Source of the DNA: Gaiellasilicea sp963705515
Lineage (GTDB): Bacteria; Actinomycetota; Thermoleophilia; Gaiellales; Gaiellaceae
Direction: 5' to 3'
DNA: 64,000 nt
NCBI GenBank assembly: GCA_963705515.1
Contig: CAVPJV010000008.1
Coordinates: 434,001 to 498,000 of the forward strand
Positions 55,150 to 62,111 of the stretch are shown here, piece after piece; position 1 is the first letter of the stretch; every line of letters begins with the position of its first letter. The position numbers were made by a program, and so were the translations under genes. A model generated the notes under the pieces. That model saw only the letters and a program-made list of their open reading frames with translations, made no database searches and was not told the DNA's origin.

Positions 55150-56954
55150 TCGGCCGGCACGCGGGTCAGAAAGGGCGGCGGGGCGATCTCGCGGACGACG
55201 AAGCGGCAGCCGACGCCCGCGTCCGTGCAGGACGCGACCAGCAGCTCGAGCCGCTCCGACGCGGCTTCAGGGATCGTCACCAGGACCTCACCGACCTGGA
55301 GGTCGCCGAGCAGGCGGTCGACGTCGTCGAGGGCGCCGTGGACGGTGACGCCGTGGATCCGGCGCCGCCTCAGTGCAGGGTTGTCGTCGACGAATCCGAC
55401 GACGCGCGTCTCCGGCGTCTCGGCCAGCTCACGGGCAAGCGCGCGGCCCGAGCGGCCGGCGCCGACGATGAGGACGCGCTGCTGCGAGGCCCGGACGTTG
55501 CCCAGGCCGGGCAGCAGCCGCAGCGCGAGGCGCGATCCCGCCACGAGCGTCGCGCAGAGCAGTGCGTCGACGACGAAGACCTCGAGCGGGAAGTCGAGGA
55601 ACGAGCGGATCGCGCGGACGATCCCGATCGTGAGCGGGACCGAGAGGGCGACGGCGCCGGCGATCGCGAGCAGGTCGCGCGCCGAGGCGAACCGCCAGAT
55701 CCGCCGGTAGATCCCGAAGACGACGAAGAGGACATACCGGACGCCGAGCAGGATCGGCAGCGTGGCGAGGAAGAGTGCGCGCTGGGTGTTGGTGCCGCCG
55801 CCGTCGACGAACAGGAGATACGACGCCAGGAACGAGAAGCAGATGATCCCGAAGTCCGTCATCACCTCGACGAGGCGGCGGGGGTTGGAGAAGAACGCGC
55901 GCCAGAGCGGCGGCGCCGGGCCTGGATCCTCGCGGCGCGAACGCTCCTGCAGGTCGCCGAGGAAGCTCGCGAACTGGACGAGGACGACGAACGAGATCAG
56001 CAGCCCGACGGCGGTGACGCGGGCGTTCGCGAGCACGTTGTAGGCGAGCGCGGTGGCGCCGAGCAGCGCAGCCAGCAGCGTCAGCGCGGCGACCGCCTGC
56101 TGCTCGGAGAGGCCGTAGTAGACGAGCCGGTGCGAGGAGTGGTCGGTGCCGCCCTGGGTGACGGGCCGCCGCTCGATCGTCCGGCGCACGGTCACCAGCG
56201 TCGTGTCCAGGATCGGGACCGCCAGCACGAGCAGCGGCAGCACGAGGCTTGTCAGCGTCGCGCCGGCCGTGGTCCAGCTCGATGCGAGCGCGAGCGAGGC
56301 AAGGCCGAAGCCGATCACCTGGCTGCCGGAGTCGCCCATGAAGACCCGGGCGCTGCGGCCGGGACGCAGGTTGAAGGGGAGGAAGCCGAGGCAGGCGCCG
56401 CCGAGCGCAAGCGCGACCACGAGCGCGAGCTCGCCCGAGTCCTGGTCGAGCGCGGCGACCGCGAAGACGGCGCACGACACGGTCGCGAGCGACGCGGCCA
56501 GGCCGTCCATGTTGTCGAGCAGGTTGAAGGCGTTCGTGATCCCGACGAGCCAGACGAGCCCGAGCACCGTCGCGAGCACGTTGTTGCCGACGATCTCGAC
56601 CGTCAGCCCGGAGGCCAGGACGACGGCCGCCGCCGCGAACTGGGCCGCCAGCTTCGCAATCGGCTTCAGCGTGTAGACGTCGTCGATGAAGCCGGCGACG
56701 AAGAGGATCGCGCAGCCGGAGAGGATCCCGAGCAGCTCGCTGCTCGCGTCGGTGGCCCCGACCGCGATTGCGGCGCCGACGCCCGCCACGAGCCCGAGGA
56801 AGATCCCGACCCCGCCGAAGACCGGGGTCGAGCGCTCATGCCAGCGCTCACCGGAGGGATCGGCGACGAGCCGGCCGCCCACGCCGGCACGCAGCAGCCC
56901 GTAGAGGGTCAGCGCCGCGACGGAGAGCGCGGCGACCGCAGCGATCGCGTTCAC
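55146..56954 (-). CDS. WecA/MraY-type phosphoglycosyltransferase fused to a CoA_binding_3-like domain
   Basis: 602 aa. Residues 1-330 form a polytopic WecA/TagO-type enzyme: FIDDVYTLKP, ITNAFNLLDNMDGLAASLA and VFMGDSGSQVIGF are the Asp-rich and Mg-binding motifs; HSSHRLVYYGLSEQQAV carries the conserved His pair. It would transfer GlcNAc-1-P or a similar unit to undecaprenyl phosphate. Residues 365-600 carry four helices and a Rossmann domain (RVLIVGAGRSGRALARELA, VVGFVDDNPALRRRRIHGV), as found at the start of WbaP and PglF/CapD proteins, but with neither their transferase nor their dehydratase domain. GTG 56954 follows TACCCT by 8 nt. Confidence 0.87.
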   Translation of the reverse strand: MNAIAAVAALSVAALTLYGLLRAGVGGRLVADPSGERWHERSTPVFGGVGIFLGLVAGVGAAIAVGATDASSELLGILSGCAILFVAGFIDDVYTLKPIAKLAAQFAAAAVVLASGLTVEIVGNNVLATVLGLVWLVGITNAFNLLDNMDGLAASLATVSCAVFAVAALDQDSGELALVVALALGGACLGFLPFNLRPGRSARVFMGDSGSQVIGFGLASLALASSWTTAGATLTSLVLPLLVLAVPILDTTLVTVRRTIERRPVTQGGTDHSSHRLVYYGLSEQQAVAALTLLAALLGATALAYNVLANARVTAVGLLISFVVLVQFASFLGDLQERSRREDPGPAPPLWRAFFSNPRRLVEVMTDFGIICFSFLASYLLFVDGGGTNTQRALFLATLPILLGVRYVLFVVFGIYRRIWRFASARDLLAIAGAVALSVPLTIGIVRAIRSFLDFPLEVFVVDALLCATLVAGSRLALRLLPGLGNVRASQQRVLIVGAGRSGRALARELAETPETRVVGFVDDNPALRRRRIHGVTVHGALDDVDRLLGDLQVGEVLVTIPEAASERLELLVASCTDAGVGCRFVVREIAPPPFLTRVPAE

Positions 56955-56968
56955 GGAACGACAGGGTA
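56955..56968 (-). promoter_or_regulatory. Putative leaderless promoter of the WecA-type gene
   Basis: TACCCT on the minus strand (56968-56963) ends 8 nt before GTG 56954. Confidence 0.45.
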
Positions 56969-57002
56969 GAGCAGTCGTGTTAGGCCGAGATGTGCCTGCA
57001 CC

Positions 57003-57023
57003 GGACTACAGTAGTCCCCGGCC
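57003..57023 (+). promoter_or_regulatory. Palindromic promoter region of the second ABC permease
   Basis: GGACTAC-A-GTAGTCC (57003-57017) is a perfect palindrome containing TACAGT (57007-57012), 11 nt before GTG 57024. Transcription would start a few bases before the start codon. Confidence 0.45.
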
Positions 57024-57824
57024 GTGACGGTTTACGCAGACCTCTTCCGCTATCGCGAGCTCTTCGGGAGCCTCTTCCGCCGTGACCTGCGCGCGAAGTA
57101 CAAGGGCTCCGTGCTCGGGCTCGCCTGGTCGCTCGCCCATCCGGTCGTGCTGATGCTCGTCTACCTGCTCGTCTTCAGCGTGTTGCTGAAGATCCAGACC
57201 TCGGACTACGAGCACTATTGGCTCTTCCTGCTTGCAGGATTGCCGGTGTGGGTCTTCTTCGCGACCTCGCTGCAGTCGTCGTCGCGCAGCCTGCTCGAGA
57301 ACGCGAACCTGATCCGGAAAGTGCGCTTCCCGCGCCAGCTCGTGCCGCTCTCGATGGTCGCGACCCAGCTCGTCGGCTTCGCGGTGATGACCGCGATCGT
57401 CGTTGTGCTCAGCCTCGTCTATCTGCCCGAGTCGCGCGCGACGGTCTGGCTCTCGCTGCCGGTCGGCGTGCTGATCGTCGGCTTCGTCGCCGGGCTCTCA
57501 CTCGCCGTGGCGTCGCTGAACGCGATCTACCGTGACGTCGAGCACCTCGTCGCGGCGCTGCTCCTGCCGTGGTTCTTCCTGACGCCGGTGCTCTATTCGC
57601 TCGACGCGATGCCGGGCGCGGAGGACCACCCGTGGCTCGTGGACTTCGTCCACTGGGGCAACCCGGTCACCCCCGCGATCGAGTCGTTTCGGGACCCGAT
57701 CTTCTTCGGCGAGCTGCCGCCCGCCGCCGACGTGATCTACCTCGTGGTCGCCACCGTCGTCTCGCTCGCGCTCGGCGCGCTCGTCTTCACCCGCGTCGAC
57801 GACCGCGTGGCAGTCGAAGTCTGA
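57024..57824 (+). CDS. ABC polysaccharide exporter permease, Wzm-like (second system)
   Basis: 266 aa. RRDLRAKYKGSVLGLAWSLA is the Wzm/TagG N-terminal motif, VWVFFATSLQSSSRSLLENA and IRKVRFPRQLVPLSMVATQL follow, and FFLTPVLYSLDAMPG and WGNPVTPAIESFRDPIF close the family pattern; six helices. The cognate ATPase is most likely the one at 60628, 2.8 kb away, with hemE-hemH and a minus-strand gene between. The two ABC permeases of this window differ clearly in sequence. It overlaps the convergent gene at 57787 by 38 bp. Confidence 0.87.
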   Translation: MTVYADLFRYRELFGSLFRRDLRAKYKGSVLGLAWSLAHPVVLMLVYLLVFSVLLKIQTSDYEHYWLFLLAGLPVWVFFATSLQSSSRSLLENANLIRKVRFPRQLVPLSMVATQLVGFAVMTAIVVVLSLVYLPESRATVWLSLPVGVLIVGFVAGLSLAVASLNAIYRDVEHLVAALLLPWFFLTPVLYSLDAMPGAEDHPWLVDFVHWGNPVTPAIESFRDPIFFGELPPAADVIYLVVATVVSLALGALVFTRVDDRVAVEV

Positions 57825-58620
57825 TCCGACCGTCGAAGATCGCCGGTTCCCCGTCCGGGACGTAGGCGGGGAGACCCTCGTGCTCGCCCGGCTCGAAACC
57901 AGTGAGCAGCGACGGCAGCAGCAGCGGATGCGAGAACGCCGGGTTGCGGCCGCCGCCGGGTGCCCACGCGCGCAGCGCGCGCTCCCGGGTCTCGATCGAG
58001 CCGCCGACCGCAACGAAGCCCTCCGCGTGGGCGTCGAGGATCCGGCGTGACCAGTCCGGCTCGGGGATCGCGCCGGCGACGAGGTGGGCGGTTGCGACGG
58101 CGTCGTCCTCGACGAGCGGCTCCTCCTGGGCCGCCAGCGCCGCCGTCGTCTCAGGGTCGTCGCCGCCGCGGACGACGACGGCAAGCCGCCGCTCGTCGAT
58201 GCGTGGCAGCACCTCTGCATCCAGCTCGAGCGGCTGCGAGCCGACCTCGGCGAACCAGAAGCGCAGCTCTTCGACGAGGTCGAAGGCGAGCCGGTAGCGG
58301 CCCGGCGGCTGCGGCGCGCGCACGCGCAGCGCGACCTCGATCTCGTCTCCGGGCGCGACGGGACCGCCGAAGTCGACGCGCGGGCCGTCCCAGACGATTG
58401 CGTTGCCGCGGTCGTCGAGCCAGTGGTAGGAGAGCTTGACGCCGAGCTCGCCGCGGAGGCGCCAGGTCGCGGTGCCGGCGTTCTGCAATACCACCTCGAC
58501 GGCGCCTTCTGCGCCGGCGCGGAACGTCGGCAGCTCGTACGCGAGCCACCGGACGGCCAGAGGTCCGGCGGGGATAGGGTGCTCGCCGACTCGCTGCATC
58601 AATCGGCGCAGGGTGAGCAT
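57787..58620 (-). CDS. Protein with Ig-like carbohydrate-associated domain, function unknown
   Basis: 277 aa from ATG 58620. Residues 25-135 look like a beta-sandwich: FRAGAEGAVEVVLQNAGTATW, LSYHWLDDRGNAIVWDGPRV and PGRYRLAFDLVEELRFWFAE follow the pattern of Ig-like modules near polysaccharide exporters and of Wzt C-terminal domains. The remainder (VVRGGDDPETTAALAAQEEP, AHAEGFVAVGGSIETRERAL) is unassigned. No signal peptide or helix is seen. It lies convergent to the permease and divergent from hemE. A 12-bp hairpin covers its start codon and a short upstream ORF ends in that hairpin. GTG 58680 would be an alternative start. Confidence 0.65.
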   Translation of the reverse strand: MLTLRRLMQRVGEHPIPAGPLAVRWLAYELPTFRAGAEGAVEVVLQNAGTATWRLRGELGVKLSYHWLDDRGNAIVWDGPRVDFGGPVAPGDEIEVALRVRAPQPPGRYRLAFDLVEELRFWFAEVGSQPLELDAEVLPRIDERRLAVVVRGGDDPETTAALAAQEEPLVEDDAVATAHLVAGAIPEPDWSRRILDAHAEGFVAVGGSIETRERALRAWAPGGGRNPAFSHPLLLPSLLTGFEPGEHEGLPAYVPDGEPAIFDGRIRLRLPRGRRRG

Positions 58621-58641
58621 TCGCAGGAGCGAACGCTCACC
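58612..58641 (-). promoter_or_regulatory. RNA hairpin covering the start codon of the 57787-58620 gene
   Basis: On the minus-strand RNA GGUGAGCGUUCG (58641-58630) pairs with CGAAUGCUCACC (58623-58612) over 12 bp including one G-U pair, with a 6-nt loop. The AUG at 58620-58618 lies in the 3' arm, so it would be hidden when the hairpin forms. On the plus strand the same stem has an A-C mismatch, so it fits the minus-strand transcript better. Confidence 0.55.
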
Positions 58642-58699
58642 GCGCAAGACCCCTGAAGGGGCCGCTTCGCGGCCCGACACCCTCGTGTACGGATCCCAT
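58637..58699 (-). other. Possible 20-codon upstream ORF (leader peptide)
   Basis: ATG at 58699, 8 nt after TAGGCT (58713-58708) on the minus strand, opens 20 codons (MGSVHEGVGPRSGPFRGLAR) and stops at a TGA (58639-58637) inside the 5' arm of the hairpin above. Ribosomes ending there could melt the hairpin and free the downstream AUG. An alternative is an indel that would join it to the main gene. Confidence 0.35.
58659..58675. repeat. Perfect 7-bp inverted repeat
   Basis: GGGCCGC-TTC-GCGGCCC lies in the hemE/57787 intergenic region, within the possible leader ORF. It is a second hairpin 18 bp from the first; a role in attenuation or as an operator is possible but unproven. Confidence 0.5.
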
Positions 58700-58706
58700 T
58701 GATAGC

Positions 58707-58721
58707 TAGCCTACTGCCGCG
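58707..58721 (+). promoter_or_regulatory. Putative near-leaderless hemE promoter
   Basis: TAGCCT (58707-58712) ends 9 nt before ATG 58722. The same TAGCCTA stretch read leftwards gives TAGGCT, so it may serve both directions. Confidence 0.45.
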
Positions 58722-59753
58722 ATGAGCGAGCCCCTTCTCGTCCGCGCGGCGCGCCTGGAGCCGACCGAGCGCACGCCCGTCTGGTTCATGCGCCAGGCAG
58801 GCCGTTCGCTGCCGGAGTACCGCGAGATCCGGAAGTCGCACACGCTCTTCGAGGTCTGCTACGAGCCCGAGCTCTGCGCCGAGGTGACGCTGCAGCCCGT
58901 GCGCCGGCACGACGTCGACGCGGCCGTGATGTTCGCGGACATCATGCTGCCGCTGCTCGGGATGGGCGTGAACGTGGAGCTGGTCGAGAACGTCGGCCCC
59001 GTGATCGAGCAGCCGATCCGCTCGCTCGCCGACGTCGAGCGGCTGACCGTCCCCGAGCCGGAGGAGTCGGTGCCGTTCATCCTCGAGGCCGTCTCGATCG
59101 TGCGCCGCGAGCTGCGTCCCGACCAGGCCGTGATCGGCTTCTGCGGTGGCCCCTTCACCGTCGCCGGCTACCTGATCGAGGGCAAGCCGAGCCGGGAGTT
59201 CCTGAACGTGAAGCGAATGATGTACGCCGAGCCGGAGATCTGGCACGCGCTGATGGAGAAGCTCGCTGACGGCTTCTCGCGCTACGTCCGCGGCAAGGTG
59301 CGTGCAGGCGCCGACGTGATCCAGCTCTTCGACTCGTGGGTGGGCGCGCTCTCGCCCCAGGACTACGAGGAGTTCGTGCAGCCGTACTCGGCGCGCATCC
59401 TCGCCGCGGTCGAGTGCCCGACGATCCACTTCGGCACCGGCACGGCGACGCTGCTCGAGCAGATGCGCGACGCGGGCGGCGACGTGATCGGGCTCGACTG
59501 GCGGATCCCGCTCGACTGGGGCTGGCGGCAGGTCGGCGACGACCGCGGCGTCCAGGGCAACCTCGACGGCGCCGTCCTCTTCGGGCCGTGGGAGCGGATC
59601 GAGGCGGCGACGCTGGACGTGCTCGCCCGCGCGGCCGGACGGCCGGGCCACATCTTCAACCTCGGCCACGGGGTCATGCCCGACACCGACCCGGACGTGC
59701 TCGGGCGGCTGCGCGCGTTCGTCCACGAGCAGACCTCCCGCGTGCCCGCGTGA
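58722..59753 (+). CDS. hemE: Uroporphyrinogen decarboxylase
   Basis: 343 aa, the usual length. It decarboxylates uroporphyrinogen III to coproporphyrinogen III in the cytoplasm. The N-terminal signature WFMRQAGRSLPEYREIRKSH, with the substrate-binding Arg residues, is intact; VMFADIMLPLLGMG carries the catalytic Asp, FCGGPFTVAGYLIEG and HFGTGTATLLEQM follow. The hemH start overlaps its stop by 4 bp. It is a housekeeping gene lying between the permease and ATPase of an ABC polysaccharide exporter. A hairpin-rich 100-bp region separates it from the divergent gene upstream. Confidence 0.95.
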   Translation: MSEPLLVRAARLEPTERTPVWFMRQAGRSLPEYREIRKSHTLFEVCYEPELCAEVTLQPVRRHDVDAAVMFADIMLPLLGMGVNVELVENVGPVIEQPIRSLADVERLTVPEPEESVPFILEAVSIVRRELRPDQAVIGFCGGPFTVAGYLIEGKPSREFLNVKRMMYAEPEIWHALMEKLADGFSRYVRGKVRAGADVIQLFDSWVGALSPQDYEEFVQPYSARILAAVECPTIHFGTGTATLLEQMRDAGGDVIGLDWRIPLDWGWRQVGDDRGVQGNLDGAVLFGPWERIEAATLDVLARAAGRPGHIFNLGHGVMPDTDPDVLGRLRAFVHEQTSRVPA

Positions 59754-60631
59754 ACGCGGCGGTCGTGCTGATGGCCTACGGGTCGCCGGACCGGCTCGAG
59801 GACGTGCCGGCCTACTACGCCGACATCCGCGGCGGCCGGCCGATCAAGCCCGAGCAGCTCGAGGACCTCGTCGCCCGCTATCGCCGGCTCGGGATCGAGG
59901 ACTCGAACCCGCTCAACGAGATCACCGAGGCGACCCGGGCCGCGCTCGAGGCCGAGCTCGGGATCCCCGTCTTCACCGGCATGCGCCACTGGCGGCCGCG
60001 GATCGCCGACGCGGTCGAGCAGGCGCTCGCCGGCGGCGCCGACGTGATCGTCGGCCTCGTGCTGGCGCCGCACTACTCGTCGATGTCGATCGAGCGCTAC
60101 CGCACGCAGCTCGTCGACGCCGTCGGCGGCCGCGCCGAGATCCGCTTCGTCGAGCGCTGGGGCGACGAGCCCGGGTTCGTCGAGCTGATCGCCGACCGCA
60201 TTCGGGGTACCGATGCCCACGTCGTCTTCACGGCCCACTCGTTGCCGGCCCGGATCCTCGCCGAGGGCGACCCCTACCAGGACGAGCTGCTCGAGACGTC
60301 CCGCCTCGTCGCGGAGAAGGCCGACGTCGCGGACTGGTCGTTCTCGTTCCAGAGCGAGTCGCCGACGGGCGAGCCCTGGCTCGGCCCGGACATCCTCGAG
60401 CATCTGAACGCGCTCGCCGCGGACGGTGTTCGGAGAGTGCTCGTCGCGCCGGTCGGGTTCGTCGCCGACCACCTCGAGATCAAGTGGGACCTCGACGTCG
60501 AGGCGCAGGAGCGCGCGGTGGAGCTCGGCCTCCAGCTCGACCGGATCGAGCTGCCGAACGCCGAGCCCGCCTTCATCCGCGTGCTCGCCGGGCTCGTCCG
60601 GCGTCACGCCCCGGTACCGTCCGCAGGGTGA
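59750..60631 (+). CDS. hemH: Ferrochelatase (probably coproporphyrin III type)
   Basis: 293 aa. It inserts iron into a porphyrin; in actinomycetes this enzyme usually acts on coproporphyrin III (CpfC). VVLMAYGSPDRLEDVPAYY is the N-terminus, GMRHWRPRIADAVEQAL the His region near the porphyrin site, and FTAHSLPARILAEGD the catalytic His signature; FSFQSESPTGEPWLGPD carries the conserved Glu. GTG 59750 overlaps the hemE stop by 4 bp. The hemY and hemQ genes that often follow are absent; an exporter ATPase overlaps its end by 4 bp instead. Confidence 0.93.
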   Translation: MNAAVVLMAYGSPDRLEDVPAYYADIRGGRPIKPEQLEDLVARYRRLGIEDSNPLNEITEATRAALEAELGIPVFTGMRHWRPRIADAVEQALAGGADVIVGLVLAPHYSSMSIERYRTQLVDAVGGRAEIRFVERWGDEPGFVELIADRIRGTDAHVVFTAHSLPARILAEGDPYQDELLETSRLVAEKADVADWSFSFQSESPTGEPWLGPDILEHLNALAADGVRRVLVAPVGFVADHLEIKWDLDVEAQERAVELGLQLDRIELPNAEPAFIRVLAGLVRRHAPVPSAG

Positions 60632-61830
60632 AGACGGGCCAGATCCGGGTCGACGGAGTCTCGCGCCGCTTCCGCGTCCACGCGAACGAGGCGCGCAGCC
60701 TGAAGGAGCTGTTCGTCCTGCGCGGCCGCACCGACGCGCAGGACGTGCAGGCGCTCGAAGACGTGTCGCTTGCCGTCGAGCCAGGGGAGGCGGTCGGACT
60801 GGTCGGCCGCAACGGCTCCGGCAAGTCGACGCTGCTGCGGCTGATCGCCGGGATCATCAAGCCGACGACGGGACGTGTCGATGTCGGCGGCCGGATCGGC
60901 TCGCTGCTCGAGCTCGGCGCCGGCTTTCACCCCGACTTCAGCGGGCGCGAGAACGTCTTCCTGAACGGCGCCATCTACGGGCTCAAACGAGCCCAGATCC
61001 GCGAGCGCTTCGACGAGATCGTCTCCTTCGCAGAGCTCGAGCACGCGATCGACCGGCCCGTGCGCACGTACTCCTCGGGGATGTACATGCGCCTCGGCTT
61101 CGCGATCGCCGCCCACCTCGACGCCGACATCCTCCTGCTCGACGAGGTCTTCGCGGTCGGCGACGAGGCCTTCCAGCGCAAATGCTTCGGCAAGGTCTTC
61201 GAGTTCAAGCAGCGCGGCGGCACGATCGTCTTCGTCTCGCACGACGCCACCCAGGTGGAGCGGCTGTGCGAGCGGGCGGTGCTGCTGCGCGAGGGCCGGC
61301 TCGGGTTCGACGGGCCGACGCATGAGGCGATCGTCCGCTACCGAAAGGTGCTCGCCGCCGAGGCCGACCCCGCAGAGCGGGCAGCGGGCCTGCGGGAGTG
61401 GGGTACGGGGGAGGCGACGATCGCGGCCGCGCGCCTCGTCGGCCGTGAGGGCCAGGAGCGCCAGCAGTTCCTCGCCGGCGAGCCGTTCTCGTTGCGGCTT
61501 CGGATCGAGGCCGAGAACGGGATCGCGCCGCCGCAGCTTCAGCTCGAGCTGCGCGACGAGGCCGGCCTGCTCGTGGCGTCGGACGTGCTCGACACGGGCC
61601 GGGTCGGCTGGGCGGACGGCGCGCGCGAGCTTCGCTACGACGTCGACCGGCTCCCGCTCTCCGACGGGCGCTTCCACCTCCGGCTCGGCCTCGCCGACGC
61701 GAGCGGCGAGCGGGTCCTGCACTGGCTCGACGACGCGCTCACCTTCCTCGTCTACCCGGCCGGTGAGGAACGCGGCGTCGTCCGGCTGGAAGGGAGCTGG
61801 GCCGCCGAGAAGAATTCCGTCGAGCGATGA
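60628..61830 (+). CDS. ABC polysaccharide exporter ATPase, Wzt-like with C-terminal cargo domain
   Basis: 400 aa. Walker A GRNGSGKST is near residue 61, signature YSSGMYMRLGFAIA near 147, Walker B DADILLLDEVFAVGDEAFQ near 168, and the switch His in FVSHDATQVERL. Residues 265-395 form a beta-rich domain (FSLRLRIEAENGIAPPQLQL, GRFHLRLGLADASGERVLHW) like the Wzt C-terminal domain that recognises the finished chain. GTG 60628 overlaps hemH by 4 bp, so it is co-transcribed with heme genes. Its permease is probably the gene at 57024. Unlike the first ATPase (3894), it is intact and has the cargo domain. Confidence 0.92.
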   Translation: MKTGQIRVDGVSRRFRVHANEARSLKELFVLRGRTDAQDVQALEDVSLAVEPGEAVGLVGRNGSGKSTLLRLIAGIIKPTTGRVDVGGRIGSLLELGAGFHPDFSGRENVFLNGAIYGLKRAQIRERFDEIVSFAELEHAIDRPVRTYSSGMYMRLGFAIAAHLDADILLLDEVFAVGDEAFQRKCFGKVFEFKQRGGTIVFVSHDATQVERLCERAVLLREGRLGFDGPTHEAIVRYRKVLAAEADPAERAAGLREWGTGEATIAAARLVGREGQERQQFLAGEPFSLRLRIEAENGIAPPQLQLELRDEAGLLVASDVLDTGRVGWADGARELRYDVDRLPLSDGRFHLRLGLADASGERVLHWLDDALTFLVYPAGEERGVVRLEGSWAAEKNSVER

Positions 61831-62111
61831 GCTCGCGCACCTGCCCCAACTGGCCGGACCTGATGGAGCTCGCTCCGGACCTCCAGTTCATGCACTACAC
61901 CGTCGCCGAGGCGCAGCTGCCCGTCGACGTCCTGACGGCGATCTCGCACGTCTCGCTCGGCGACGTCGCGATCTGCTGCGACCTCGAGCACCATGTCTAT
62001 TACGACGGGCACACCGATCCCGAGGTGGCCGAGGCGCTCCGCGGGACGCACTGGTACGAGGTGCACGAGTACGCCGAGCGCGGCCCCGGCTCGGGTCAGT
62101 CAGCCGCCTAG
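61827..62111 (+). CDS. Small Cys/His-rich hypothetical protein, 94 aa
   Basis: 94 aa, no known function. The sequence is soluble and rich in acidic and aromatic residues: CPNWPDLMELAPDLQFMHYT near the N-terminus and VAICCDLEHHVYYDGHTDPE in the centre, ending in a short disordered tail. Three Cys (near 6 and 50-51) and three His clustered around 55-63 could bind a metal. It overlaps the upstream ATPase by 4 bp, so it belongs to the exporter/heme operon, and its end overlaps the convergent PolX-like gene by 12 bp. Confidence 0.65.
   Translation: MSSRTCPNWPDLMELAPDLQFMHYTVAEAQLPVDVLTAISHVSLGDVAICCDLEHHVYYDGHTDPEVAEALRGTHWYEVHEYAERGPGSGQSAA

Noticed and set aside
58651..58680. tRNA-like or terminator reading of the GC hairpin upstream of hemE
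   Set aside because: The stem is only 7 bp with no U-run, and no cloverleaf can be drawn around it.
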